Positions 1 through 8,704 are shown, counted from the stretch's first letter. The stretch is DNA of 33,550 nucleotides from Bacillota bacterium (GCA_030524555.1 JAUNGK010000010.1:1-33550); one strand, 5' to 3'. Numbers and translations are program-made. The notes: generated by a model from the letters alone, not told the origin.

Positions 1-1127
1 AGGGATCTTGCCATAATCATCTGGTTCTTCATGCTGCAGAATGCCAGCTTCTTGGAGCAGGTATTTCCGCAGTGGAATCCCATAAAGGTATCCTGATGAG
101 TATAATTAAATTTGCCTTTAATGGACTCTTCATACATATCAGCGGGAACACTGTTGTTGATGTCAAGCAGGGTTACGATATCGTTACTTACCGCTGTACC
201 GATGAACTCGCTTAAGCATCCGTAAATATCAACCTCGCAGGATACAGGAATGCCCATACCTGTAAGACGGCTGTTTACATAACAAGGTACGAATCCAAAC
301 TGTGTCTGGAATGCAGGCCAGCACTTGCCGGCAATTGCAACATACTCACGATACCCCTTGTGAGCCTCAACCCAGTCAAGAAGTGTAAGCTCGTACTGAG
401 CCAGCTTGCTTAAGATTTCAGGCTTCTGGTTGCCCTCACCAAGCTCTTCTTCCATTTCCTTCACCTTAGCAGGAATTCTCTCGTCACCTTCATGCTTATT
501 GAATGCTTCAAACAAATCAAGCTCGGAGTTCTCTTCGATTTCAACACCCAGATTGTAAAGCTGCTTAATAGGAGCATTACATGCAAGGAAGTTTAAAGGT
601 CTTGGACCGAAGCTGATGATCTTCAGGCTCTTTAATCCTACGATTGCTCTCGCAATAGGAACAAACTCATTAATCATATCAGCGCACTCTGCAGCTGTTC
701 CAACCGGATATTCAGGGATGTATGCCTTAATATTGCGAAGCTTTAAATTGTAGCTTGCATTCAGCATACCGCAGTATGCATCTCCACGTCCTCCGATCAG
801 GTCATTCTGTGATTCCTCTGCTGCTGCAACGAACATAGCCGGTCCGTCAAAATGCTTGGCAAGAAGTGTTTCGGAAATCTCAGGACCAAAGTTTCCAAGA
901 TAAACGCAAAGAGCATTACATCCTTCCTTCTTAATATCCTCCAGTGCCTGAACCATGTGGATCTCACTTTCCACAATACAGATAGGGCATTCATAGATAT
1001 CCGCAGCATCATATTTAGCCTTGTATGCCTCTACCAATGCTTTTCTTCTGTTAACGGACAGAGACTCCGGGAAGCAGTCACGGCTTACCGCAACAATTCC
1101 GATTTTCACCTTGGGTAAATTATTCAT
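1..1127 (-). CDS. L-fucose isomerase-family protein (sugar isomerase), 3' end beyond window
   Basis: About 375 codons are visible from the ATG at 1125-1127, and the frame stays open through position 1, so the C-terminus lies outside the window. The N-terminal part (VKIGIVAVSRDCFPES) and the late GFHCGNT segment are typical of the L-fucose/L-arabinose isomerase fold, which interconverts aldoses and ketoses with a divalent metal. An AGGAGG ribosome-binding site lies about 8 bases upstream. It is the third gene of an operon after xylulokinase and a DUF4867 protein, with 37 bases between it and DUF4867. That context suggests it makes a ketopentose for the kinase, so the substrate is more likely a pentose than L-fucose; this is inference. 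Family assignment is fairly sure, substrate is not. Confidence 0.8.
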   Translation of the reverse strand, partial: MNNLPKVKIGIVAVSRDCFPESLSVNRRKALVEAYKAKYDAADIYECPICIVESEIHMVQALEDIKKEGCNALCVYLGNFGPEISETLLAKHFDGPAMFVAAAEESQNDLIGGRGDAYCGMLNASYNLKLRNIKAYIPEYPVGTAAECADMINEFVPIARAIVGLKSLKIISFGPRPLNFLACNAPIKQLYNLGVEIEENSELDLFEAFNKHEGDERIPAKVKEMEEELGEGNQKPEILSKLAQYELTLLDWVEAHKGYREYVAIAGKCWPAFQTQFGFVPCYVNSRLTGMGIPVSCEVDIYGCLSEFIGTAVSNDIVTLLDINNSVPADMYEESIKGKFNYTHQDTFMGFHCGNTCSKKLAFCSMKNQMIMARS

Positions 1128-1164
1128 TTTTCAATCCTCCTGTTATGAATAAAATAATTTTTTG

Positions 1165-1788
1165 TTATTCGTTGATACAAAGATTCCTGCCCACCAGTCC
1201 CATAGGGCTTCCTTCCGGCAGGCCTCCTTCGGGATGTCCGAGAAGCCACTTATTCTTGGCAGTCAAATGACCGTCCTCACCGCCCTGATGCTCCTTATCC
1301 AGATCCAGATTGGTTCCCCTGGGAAGAACAATTGCTACCTTAAAGCCTGCGCCGTCTACCCCGCAGGGTGCATAATGCAGTGTGGTTGCATAGACTTCAA
1401 CAGCGGTTCCCTTAGGTACCAGAAATGCCTCTACCAATGAAGTATCATAAGTGAAATCATCCGTAATATCCTGCTGGCTCCCCAACATCAAAATAGCATC
1501 CGTAGCCGCTACATTGATTTCAGAGCTTCTGTGGTACTCAAGTGCATTCAACATAGAGTTATGTCCGTTGCAGTAACCGATCTGAATGGGCAGTTCTCCG
1601 TAGGTCTTGTCCGTAAGCTCCTTCATTACCGGAAGCGCTTCTAACGCTTCAAGTCCCGGAACATACTCTACTCCCTCGGGAAGGGGGGTAGCTTCCTCCA
1701 TAACTGCTATCAGTTCAGAAAAGTCAACATCCTTAACAATCTTCCCGTACTTCCTGAAACGATCATCCGTAACACTGTAAACCTTCAT
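1165..1788 (-). CDS. DUF4867 family protein (probable sugar-operon cupin-like protein)
   Basis: The product has 207 aa and begins MKVYSVTDDRFRKYGK; a purine-rich AGGAAGAAAGG site precedes the ATG. There is no signal peptide or membrane segment. The middle contains a mostly beta-rich region with His and Glu residues (YCNGHNSMLNALEYHRSSE, then VEVYATTLHYAPCGVD). This resembles the DUF4867 family, which I recall as adjoining sugar kinases and isomerases in Clostridia. It lies 40 bases after the xylulokinase gene and 37 bases before the isomerase gene, so it is almost certainly co-transcribed. A role in pentose handling, for example as a mutarotase/isomerase-like or substrate-binding cupin, is inference from position; no biochemical function is known to me. 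Confidence 0.75.
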   Translation of the reverse strand: MKVYSVTDDRFRKYGKIVKDVDFSELIAVMEEATPLPEGVEYVPGLEALEALPVMKELTDKTYGELPIQIGYCNGHNSMLNALEYHRSSEINVAATDAILMLGSQQDITDDFTYDTSLVEAFLVPKGTAVEVYATTLHYAPCGVDGAGFKVAIVLPRGTNLDLDKEHQGGEDGHLTAKNKWLLGHPEGGLPEGSPMGLVGRNLCINE

Positions 1789-1828
1789 ACCTTTCTTCCT
1801 TTCTTATATTATATTTAGTGCTGTATTG

Positions 1829-3298
1829 TTATTTAATAATGTCAAACAAAGGCTTGCATGCAGGATAGATTTCCTTAAACTGCTGATATCTGGTTTCATA
1901 CTTCGCTACCAGTTCAGGCTCCGGCTCTACCGTATCAATAATCTTAACGATCTTAGCTGCTGCCGCCTCCACACTTTCATATTCACCGCAGGCTACCGCT
2001 GCCAGCATTGCGCCGCCAAGTGCCGGACCCTCTTCACTTTCAATCACATCTACCTTAAGATTTAAGATATTGGCAATCATTCTTTTCCAGAGAGGGCTCT
2101 TTGCGCCGCCGCCGCAGATTTTAGTTCTCTCAAGCTTAATTCCAAGAGATTTGGCAACCTCAAGGGAATCGCGAAGTGCAAATGCAACACCCTCCAAAAC
2201 AGCCTGGGTCATATCGGCTCTTGAGGTATCCATGGTCATACCGATAAAGGTTCCTCTGGCGTTAGGATTGTTGTGGGGCGATCTTTCTCCCATCAGATAA
2301 GGCAGGAAGTATACGTGATTTTCACCCAACCTGGTAATATCCTTCTGCTCTGCCGCATACTGATCGGTTCCGATGATCTCTTCCATCCACCACTTATTGC
2401 AGGACGCTGCACTGAGCATACAGCCCATCAGGTGATAATTACCGTCCGCATGGGCAAAAGCATGAAGCGCATTGTACTTATCTACTCCGAATTTCTTAGA
2501 AGAGATAAAGATGGTTCCGCTGGTACCGAGAGATATATTACACATGCCCTCTCCTACCGTTCCGGTTCCTACGGCTGCTGCCGCATTGTCCCCTGCGCCT
2601 GCCGCTACCTTGACGGTTTCGGGAATGCCAAGCTCCTTGGCAATTTCCTGGGTTACATTGCCCACGCACTCATAGCTCTCGAAAAGCTTAGGAAGCATAT
2701 CCATGGTAATTCCACAGATATCACACATTTCCTTGGACCAGCAGCGGTTCTTAACGTCTAAAATCAGCATACCGGAAGCATCCGAAACGTCTGTACAGTG
2801 AACTCCCGTCAGCTTATAGGCAATATAATCCTTAGGAAGCATAATTTTGGCAATCCTGGCAAAATTCTCCGGCTCCTTGTTCTTCACCCACAAAATCTTG
2901 GGAGCGGTAAAACCGGTAAATGATATATTGGCGGTATACTGGGAAAGCTTATCCTTTCCGATCACATTATTTAAATAGTCACATTCCTCAAAGGTTCTTC
3001 CGTCATTCCACAAAAGTGCAGGCCGGATTACCTGATCGTCCTTATCCAAAATAACAAGCCCGTGCATCTGGCCTCCGAAACTGATACCTGCGATCTGGCT
3101 CTTGTCAGCCTCTGCGATCAGTTCCTTAATTCCTTCCATGGTCTGTGTAAACCAATCCTCTGGCTTTTGCTCAGACCATCCCGGATTGGGAAAATAAATG
3201 GGGTACTCTCTGGATACGATCTTCTGAATCTGACCCTCTCCATTCATCAAAAGCAGCTTTACAGCGCTTGTACCCAAATCAACACCTATGTATAACAT
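1829..3298 (-). CDS. xylB: xylulokinase (FGGY family)
   Basis: This 489-aa protein is an FGGY carbohydrate kinase that phosphorylates D-xylulose with ATP to xylulose 5-phosphate for the pentose phosphate pathway. The N-terminal phosphate-binding motif YIGVDLGTSAVK, the substrate-loop motif GGQMHGLVILD, and the C-terminal adenosine motif CGGGAKSPLWKRM with the following GPALGGAMLAA are all present, and the length is standard. I chose the ATG at 3296-3298 because AGGAGGG lies 7 bases upstream and the protein then starts MLYIGVDLG; a longer frame adds 13 residues unlike the family. It heads an operon with DUF4867 and the isomerase-like gene. A good sigma-A promoter and a dyad lie directly upstream. 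Substrate specificity within FGGY is inferred from overall resemblance and the neighbouring xylanolytic enzyme. Confidence 0.88.
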   Translation of the reverse strand: MLYIGVDLGTSAVKLLLMNGEGQIQKIVSREYPIYFPNPGWSEQKPEDWFTQTMEGIKELIAEADKSQIAGISFGGQMHGLVILDKDDQVIRPALLWNDGRTFEECDYLNNVIGKDKLSQYTANISFTGFTAPKILWVKNKEPENFARIAKIMLPKDYIAYKLTGVHCTDVSDASGMLILDVKNRCWSKEMCDICGITMDMLPKLFESYECVGNVTQEIAKELGIPETVKVAAGAGDNAAAAVGTGTVGEGMCNISLGTSGTIFISSKKFGVDKYNALHAFAHADGNYHLMGCMLSAASCNKWWMEEIIGTDQYAAEQKDITRLGENHVYFLPYLMGERSPHNNPNARGTFIGMTMDTSRADMTQAVLEGVAFALRDSLEVAKSLGIKLERTKICGGGAKSPLWKRMIANILNLKVDVIESEEGPALGGAMLAAVACGEYESVEAAAAKIVKIIDTVEPEPELVAKYETRYQQFKEIYPACKPLFDIIK

Positions 3299-3317
3299 GA
3301 TAACCCTCCTTTTTTTG

Positions 3318-3350
3318 AGATAAGAAAGCCTTCCCAAGTCTTTCTTATCT
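3318..3350. promoter_or_regulatory. 11-bp inverted repeat at the xylB transcription start (candidate operator)
   Basis: AGATAAGAAAG at 3318-3328 is repeated inverted at 3340-3350 with an 11-base gap. The right arm begins immediately downstream (minus strand) of the -10 box, so the dyad spans the predicted start site. This placement suits a repressor operator for a sugar regulator. It could instead be a 5' UTR hairpin; it is not followed by a T-run, so it is a poor terminator. Confidence 0.5.
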
Positions 3351-3351
3351 T

Positions 3352-3380
3352 ATTATAGTAAATTTTCTCTACGATCTCAA
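3352..3380 (-). promoter_or_regulatory. sigma-A promoter of the xylB operon
   Basis: Minus-strand TTGAGA (3375-3380), a 17-base spacer and TATAAT (3352-3357). The -35 box abuts the GH43 stop codon at 3381, so xylB can be expressed independently of the glycosidase gene. Confidence 0.75.
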
Positions 3381-4958
3381 CTAAATTCCATACTCCACGG
3401 TTAAATCCTTAAAGGACGCATATCCCTGCCCTGTACCCTCCGCATAAATACCGTAAGTACATCCGATAAAGCCGCCTGTTTGCTCCGCACTCATAAAACC
3501 TGCCGAAAGCTTCACAGGAAGTTCTTCTCCCCAAAGGGCAAAGGAAATCCTCTGTTCCCCGCCGCTTATCTCTAATGCCATCCAGTCATTGTCCTTTGAA
3601 AATGACTTAAGAGACCTTTGAAAAAGCATATAATCCTGCCCCTTCTCACGCTTTGAGATCGTTACATAAAGCTCTTCTTCCTGTCTTCCTATTAAAAGCT
3701 TTATATAATTATTATCATCATACAGATAGAGAAGACCTGCTCCCGCATCCACCGGCAGCTTCCCTGACACCTGTACCGAAATACGAAAGCTTCGATCCTG
3801 CTGCCGGAGCCCCAGATAGGATATCACCCCTTCTGTATCTTCCGGGCGTCCCTTGGAGCATTTAAGCGCACATTCCCTTTCTCCCGTCGCCTTAAAAGTG
3901 TCCTCATCAGGATGCCTGAAAAACATAAACCGCTTATCCAGGGGGGTAGAAAATTTCATTTCCATCCTGCTTTCAAAGGCAGGATGTGCATTCTCACTCC
4001 ACTGATTATTTTGACCGTATTGGTCACTTATATCTGCAGCCGGCTGCTGCCACAATACCTTTCCTTCTCCCGGATTTACCACCGGCCATCCCTCTTCCCA
4101 TTCCACTCTGGCAAGAAAGGTTTCCCGTCCCAGCTCTGCCGCTCCGTTTAAAGGCCTTGTCCCAAGCATCACCAGATACCATTCTCCTTCCGGCGTATCC
4201 ACCAGATCACCATGACCGATATTCTGAATAGGATAATTCCGGCCCAAATGTCTGTGCGTAAGGAGAGGATTGCATTTATAATTTTCGTAAGGGCCTGTAA
4301 GCGCTTTGCTTCTGGCCACACAGATGCTGTGCTCAAAGCTGGTTCCCATCTCCGCACAGGTGATATAATAATACTCACCGATCCTGTACAGATGAGGTCC
4401 TTCCACCCAGCAGGCATCCTTCATAGCACCGTCATATAAGGAATAATCCTTACCCACAAGTTCTCCCTTAGCAAGGTCAAGCTCCTGCAGCCAAACCTCA
4501 CAGTCACCGTAAAATCTGGCGTTTTTCTTTTGCCTCTGTCCGACGTAATAGCATTTGTCTCCTTCGAAATAAAGGGATGGATCAATGCCTCCGTCAACGC
4601 CCTCCGGCACCTTTAAGTAAACCGGATCAGACCACGGTCCCGCCGGATCATCAGCGGTTACATAGAAATTACCGCCATAGGAAACGTTGGTGGTGATCAT
4701 ATAAAAGATCCCCTTATGGTATCGAATGGAAGGAGCAAAAATTCCTCTGGACATAGAAGCGCCATCCAAAACCAGCTGGCTTTTACGTTCAAGAACATTT
4801 CCTATCTGCTGCCAGTTCACCAGATCCCTGCTGTGAAAGACCGGCACCCCCGGGACATAAGCAAATGTAGAATTAACAAGATAATAATCCCTGCCCACCC
4901 TGCAGATGGAAGGGTCTGGATAAAAGCCTCTTAAAATCGGATTTTGAGCAACCTTCAT
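3381..4958 (-). CDS. glycoside hydrolase family 43 beta-xylosidase / alpha-L-arabinofuranosidase
   Basis: This 525-aa protein has the GH43 five-bladed propeller in its N-terminal two thirds and a C-terminal beta-sandwich of the beta-xylosidase type. The catalytic triad is visible: general base D15 (GFYPDPSICR), pKa-modulating D126 (GGIDPSLYFE) and general acid E186 (WVEGPHLYRIG). There is no signal peptide, so it should act in the cytoplasm on imported xylo- or arabinoxylo-oligosaccharides, releasing pentoses for the adjacent xylulokinase pathway. The ATG at 4956-4958 is preferred because AGGAG lies about 9 bases upstream; the longer frame begins at TTG within that region. I see no convincing promoter directly upstream. 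Xylosidase and arabinofuranosidase activities cannot be told apart from sequence here. Confidence 0.88.
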   Translation of the reverse strand: MKVAQNPILRGFYPDPSICRVGRDYYLVNSTFAYVPGVPVFHSRDLVNWQQIGNVLERKSQLVLDGASMSRGIFAPSIRYHKGIFYMITTNVSYGGNFYVTADDPAGPWSDPVYLKVPEGVDGGIDPSLYFEGDKCYYVGQRQKKNARFYGDCEVWLQELDLAKGELVGKDYSLYDGAMKDACWVEGPHLYRIGEYYYITCAEMGTSFEHSICVARSKALTGPYENYKCNPLLTHRHLGRNYPIQNIGHGDLVDTPEGEWYLVMLGTRPLNGAAELGRETFLARVEWEEGWPVVNPGEGKVLWQQPAADISDQYGQNNQWSENAHPAFESRMEMKFSTPLDKRFMFFRHPDEDTFKATGERECALKCSKGRPEDTEGVISYLGLRQQDRSFRISVQVSGKLPVDAGAGLLYLYDDNNYIKLLIGRQEEELYVTISKREKGQDYMLFQRSLKSFSKDNDWMALEISGGEQRISFALWGEELPVKLSAGFMSAEQTGGFIGCTYGIYAEGTGQGYASFKDLTVEYGI

Positions 4959-5060
4959 AAGCAATATCTCCTGCAAAAAATTCTCAATAATATTGTACCG
5001 AAAAAGGCCAAAGCCGACTACTCAATAATTGCTATCCAAATATCATTTTTCAACAGTTCA

Positions 5061-5089
5061 TTGACTCCCACCCCTTTCCAACGTATAAT
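5061..5089 (+). promoter_or_regulatory. sigma-A promoter of the DUF1015 gene
   Basis: TTGACT (5061-5066), a 17-base spacer and a perfect TATAAT (5084-5089), about 40 bases before the start codon. The rest of the divergent gap 4959-5130 shows nothing else convincing; a minus-strand TACAAT at 4992-4997 lacks a -35 box. Confidence 0.8.
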
Positions 5090-5130
5090 CATAGCAAGAA
5101 TTTTCACTGACTGATTAAGGAGGAATAACC

Positions 5131-6372
5131 ATGCCTAAAGTGACACCCTTTCGAAGCATCCGCCCCATACCGGAACTGGCAGAGCGCATTGCCGCACTTC
5201 CCTATGATGTATACAACCGCAGTGAAGCGCTGGCCGAGGTGAAAAGAGAGCCTCTTTCCTTTTTAAAAATAGATCGTGCAGAAACCGGATTTCCAGATGA
5301 CGTGGACACCTATGATCCAAAAGTATACGAAAGAGCCAGGGATATCCTGTCATCCATGATTGCCGACGGTTCTTTCATTAAGGAGGAGAAGCCCTGCTAC
5401 TATATCTATGAGCTGACCATGGACGGACGCTCCCAATCGGGAATCGTAGCATGTTCTTCCATAGATGATTATCAAAACAGGCTAATCAAAAAGCACGAAA
5501 ACACCAGGGAGGACAAGGAGCTTGACCGCATCCGCCACGTGGATGTGACAGACACCCACACCGGCCCCATCTTTCTGGTATACCGCTCCCGGAAGGAGAT
5601 CAACCGTATTGTAGATGAGGCCAAACAGGCTGTTCCCCTATACGACTTTACCTCAGCAGACGGTATCACCCATCGGGTATGGATTATTTCTTCCGATGAA
5701 GACATAGCCCAAATTGAACATGCCTTCCTGCAGCTTCCCTGTACCTACATAGCCGACGGTCATCACCGCTGCGCCTCCGCTGTAAAGGTAGGACTGATGC
5801 GCCGTGAGCAGAACCCCGATTATACCGGAGAGGAAGAATTTAACCGCTTTTTGTCGGTGCTGTTCCCTGATGACCAGCTTTATATCATGCCCTACAACCG
5901 TGTTGTTAAGGATTTAAAAGGTATGACCTGTGATGAATTTCTGAAAGCCATTCAGGCTGCCGGTTTTGAGCTTACCTGCAGGGGTAAGGAGCCCATAGCT
6001 CCTAATGTAAAAGGAACCTTTGGTATGTTTCTGGAGGATAACTGGTATCTCCTTACCGCTAAGGAACCTCTTCTTTCCTCTGATCCTGTGAAAGGACTGG
6101 ATGTTTCTATCCTCCAGGACTATCTGCTTGGCCCGGTACTTAATATTGAAGACCCCAGAACCGACAAGCGGATTGACTTCGTGGGCGGTATTCGCGGGCT
6201 TTCCGAATTGGAGCGCCGGGTTCACAGTGATATGAAGGTGGCATTTTCCATGTACCCTACCTCCATCGAGGAGCTTTTGTCGGTAGCAGATGCCGGACTT
6301 TTGATGCCTCCCAAATCCACATGGTTTGAGCCAAAGCTCCGCAGTGGTTTGTTTCTGCATAAATTATCCTGA
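5131..6372 (+). CDS. DUF1015 family protein
   Basis: This soluble 413-aa protein has the hallmarks of DUF1015: an N-terminal PFRSIRPIPELAERIAALPYDVYN segment, a KKHENTRE motif and a central ADGHHR motif at about residues 208-213. Length is normal for the family. AAGGAGG lies 7 bases before the ATG and a strong sigma-A promoter lies upstream. DUF1015 genes often adjoin serine-biosynthesis genes (serA, serC) in Firmicutes, but none is present here. The enzymatic function is not known to me; the histidine-rich ADGHHR motif suggests a catalytic or metal-binding centre. The gene is monocistronic and ends at a stem-loop shared with convergent proB. Confidence 0.85.
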   Translation: MPKVTPFRSIRPIPELAERIAALPYDVYNRSEALAEVKREPLSFLKIDRAETGFPDDVDTYDPKVYERARDILSSMIADGSFIKEEKPCYYIYELTMDGRSQSGIVACSSIDDYQNRLIKKHENTREDKELDRIRHVDVTDTHTGPIFLVYRSRKEINRIVDEAKQAVPLYDFTSADGITHRVWIISSDEDIAQIEHAFLQLPCTYIADGHHRCASAVKVGLMRREQNPDYTGEEEFNRFLSVLFPDDQLYIMPYNRVVKDLKGMTCDEFLKAIQAAGFELTCRGKEPIAPNVKGTFGMFLEDNWYLLTAKEPLLSSDPVKGLDVSILQDYLLGPVLNIEDPRTDKRIDFVGGIRGLSELERRVHSDMKVAFSMYPTSIEELLSVADAGLLMPPKSTWFEPKLRSGLFLHKLS

Positions 6373-6377
6373 TATCA

Positions 6378-6405
6378 AAAGCGCAGGCCAGGCAGCCTGC
6401 GCTTT
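6378..6405. terminator. bidirectional stem-loop between DUF1015 and proB
   Basis: A perfect 11-bp stem (AAAGCGCAGGC at 6378-6388 pairing with 6395-6405) with a 6-base loop sits between two convergent genes. T-tracts are short on both strands (TTT on plus, TTTT on minus), so it is a modest intrinsic terminator. Confidence 0.75.
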
Positions 6406-6430
6406 CTACATTATGCAAACACGAATCAAA

Positions 6431-7279
6431 TCATGCTTTAAACAAAGTTCCAACTTCTTCTCCATTCAATATTCTGTTGATATTGGCCACATCATCTCCG
6501 TTGGCGATCACCATATCAACTCCCGCACCGCATGCAATCTTAGCTGCTGCGATCTTGGTTGCCATACCGCCCGTTCCAAAGGTAGTATCAGCGCCCTTTC
6601 CCATAGCCTCTAACTTTTCATCGATACAATCCACATAGCTTATAAATCTGGCATCCTTATTGTTTCGAGGATCGTCCGAATACAGCCCGTCAATATCCGA
6701 AAGTAAAATCAAAAGATCCGCCCTTACCATTTCCGCCACATTAGCGGAAAGTGTGTCATTATCACCAAAGTTTTCCTCCTGAATCTGATCGGTGGAAATC
6801 GGGTCATTTTCATTAACAATGGGAATCACTCCCATATTCAGCAGCTCATGAAATGTATTTTCCGCATTGGAAAGGCTGATCTCATTGAGCAGAATGCGTT
6901 TGGTAATCAATATCTGGGCAATGGTCTGATTGTACTCTGCAAAAAGCTTCTGGTAAATCATCATCAGCCTTGCCTGTCCCACTGCCGCACAGGCCTGCTT
7001 AAGGGAAAGCGTCTGGGGCCTCTCCTTGATACCGAGAGCCTTTCTGCCTGCGCCGATAGCTCCTGACGACACAATAACCACTTCCTTATTCTGGTTGCGG
7101 ATATCCGTAAGCACCCTGACAAACTTCTCCAGCTTATTCAAATTCAGATTTCCCGTGCCAAGATGTGTGATCGTTGACGTACCTATCTTTATAACAATTC
7201 TCTTTTTGTCCTTTAAATATGCTCTGTCCACTGCCTGTATTTCTCCCTGTCCTCTTATGATCTGCGGGTAATCCGCCAT
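6431..7279 (-). CDS. proB: glutamate 5-kinase (no PUA domain)
   Basis: The product phosphorylates L-glutamate to gamma-glutamyl phosphate, the first step of proline synthesis. Amino-acid-kinase motifs are clear: RIVIKIGTSTIT, VIVSSGAIGAGRKALG, VNENDPIST and FGDNDTLSANVAEM, ending in ATKIAAAKIA. At 282 aa it consists of the kinase domain alone and lacks the C-terminal PUA domain of the E. coli enzyme. The start is uncertain: the ATG at 7279 has GGAGA almost touching it, whereas a GTG at 7229-7231 (VDRAYLKDKKRIV) has GGGAG 11 bases upstream and would give a length closer to kinase-only homologues. It follows the ASKHA gene after 39 bases, probably in one operon. The usual partner proA is not adjacent. 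Confidence 0.88.
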   Translation of the reverse strand: MADYPQIIRGQGEIQAVDRAYLKDKKRIVIKIGTSTITHLGTGNLNLNKLEKFVRVLTDIRNQNKEVVIVSSGAIGAGRKALGIKERPQTLSLKQACAAVGQARLMMIYQKLFAEYNQTIAQILITKRILLNEISLSNAENTFHELLNMGVIPIVNENDPISTDQIQEENFGDNDTLSANVAEMVRADLLILLSDIDGLYSDDPRNNKDARFISYVDCIDEKLEAMGKGADTTFGTGGMATKIAAAKIACGAGVDMVIANGDDVANINRILNGEEVGTLFKA

Positions 7280-7318
7280 TCTCCGGCCATTTCCCGGCTG
7301 TCAAAAACACAAGCTATA

Positions 7319-8704
7319 TCATACTCTCAAACTGTCTAAAAAGCAAGCCTGAAACCTTTCTTCCATAGCCAGCTCCACATGCCTTATTTTATTTGCATCC
7401 TGCTCCATTTCCTGCAAAACCTTTTCCGACAAAAGCGCCATGGAAGCTCCCGTTCCTGCGCAGTTTCCCACATGGGTGATCTTATCCGGCGTAACATCTG
7501 GTAAAAGTCCGATTTCCACTGCGCTTTCCTTTCTGATAAAGCTTCCAAAGGAACCGGCAACATAAATATGGGCAAGCTCTTCTCCCTTTATCTGCTCCCT
7601 GGAAAGTAAAATTTCTATTCCCGCACGAATGGCACCCTTCGCAAGCTGAAGCTGCCTGATGTCCTCAGAGGTAAGAAATACCGGGTTATCCTTATCGGTC
7701 AGCAGAAAGCTGTTTCCCTTTTCACTCTCCATAATTCTTCTGCAAAATTGTTCTCTGGCACCTGCTTTTCTTGCTTCTGCCACGGTATATAAGTATCCGG
7801 TAGGATCAATCACTTTAAGCCTCTTTAGCAGGGCAAATGCGTCCACCAGACCGGAACCGCAGATCCCCTTAGGCGCTCCTCCTCCGATTACCTTACAGAA
7901 AATATCCTCTCTGGGAAATCTTCCTCCCAGACTGACCTCACAGATTGCCCCATCAGCAGCACCCATTCCCTGTACCACGGCTGCCCCCTCCAGTGCAGGG
8001 CCTGCCGCTGCCGAACAGGCATAGGTCTCATTCCTTCCGAACAACAATATTTCCCCATTGGTTCCGATATCCACCGCAAGCACATGTGTTCTCCCGTCAC
8101 TGTGCTTCACATAGGTATGAACCGCCAATGCATCGGCTCCCACATATCCTTCGATAGCAGGCAAAACAATAATCATGGCATCCTTCAAATAAGAAAATCC
8201 CAGCTCCTTTCCCCGCAGTCTTCTGGTTCCCTCATAGTCCTTATGAAAAGGCGCTCTCAAAAGCCCCTCTAAGCTTTCCCCAAGCAGCATTTCACACATT
8301 ACGGTATTTCCTGCCACGGTCACGCGGGCTATTTCGCCCTCATATTCTGCGGAAGCGCTGCGGGCCATCTCATCCAGCTTTTCTACTAAGATACGCTGCA
8401 TTTTCTTCTTCTCCTGCGCACTTTCACTGATACGGGTAAGTCTGCTGATCACATCACTGCCCGCATACCTTCCCGGATTGACGCAGGTGTGGGTCTCCAG
8501 CCGGGTGCATTTTTTCAAATCCCATAGGCTTCCTGCAATAGTTGTGGTTCCCATATCAAACGCCATTCCAAGGCCTTTTCCCTGATCCGGTACAAAGTCT
8601 GCCGGAAACAGCGAAGCCTGATTTTTGCCTGTATTAATATGTTCATAAAGGCTGCAGCCATTACAGCTTGTCTTTCTGCAGCCCGCACATTTCAATCTGG
8701 TCAT
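7319..8704 (-). CDS. ASKHA-domain protein, RACo-like reductive activator (DUF4445) with short Cys-rich N-terminus
   Basis: This 461-aa protein carries the ASKHA ATPase core of the corrinoid-protein reductive activators (RACo/DUF4445): phosphate motif FDMGTTTIAGSLWD near D50, second phosphate motif AVDIGTNGEILLFG, GGGAPKGICGSGLVDA, and the adenosine motif YVAGSFGSFI. Such enzymes use ATP to drive low-potential reduction of cobalamin proteins. Characterised RACo proteins have an N-terminal 2Fe-2S ferredoxin domain; here it is replaced by about 45 residues with C6-X2-C9-X4-C14-X2-C17, which could bind a cluster or zinc (inference). No corrinoid protein or methyltransferase gene is nearby, so its target is unknown. 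A GGGAG site precedes the ATG. It probably shares a transcript with proB. Confidence 0.78.
   Translation of the reverse strand: MTRLKCAGCRKTSCNGCSLYEHINTGKNQASLFPADFVPDQGKGLGMAFDMGTTTIAGSLWDLKKCTRLETHTCVNPGRYAGSDVISRLTRISESAQEKKKMQRILVEKLDEMARSASAEYEGEIARVTVAGNTVMCEMLLGESLEGLLRAPFHKDYEGTRRLRGKELGFSYLKDAMIIVLPAIEGYVGADALAVHTYVKHSDGRTHVLAVDIGTNGEILLFGRNETYACSAAAGPALEGAAVVQGMGAADGAICEVSLGGRFPREDIFCKVIGGGAPKGICGSGLVDAFALLKRLKVIDPTGYLYTVAEARKAGAREQFCRRIMESEKGNSFLLTDKDNPVFLTSEDIRQLQLAKGAIRAGIEILLSREQIKGEELAHIYVAGSFGSFIRKESAVEIGLLPDVTPDKITHVGNCAGTGASMALLSEKVLQEMEQDANKIRHVELAMEERFQACFLDSLRV

Noticed and set aside
3318-3350. Terminator for the GH43 gene
   Set aside because: The stem is AT-rich with an 11-base loop and is followed by A-rich, not T-rich, sequence on the minus strand.
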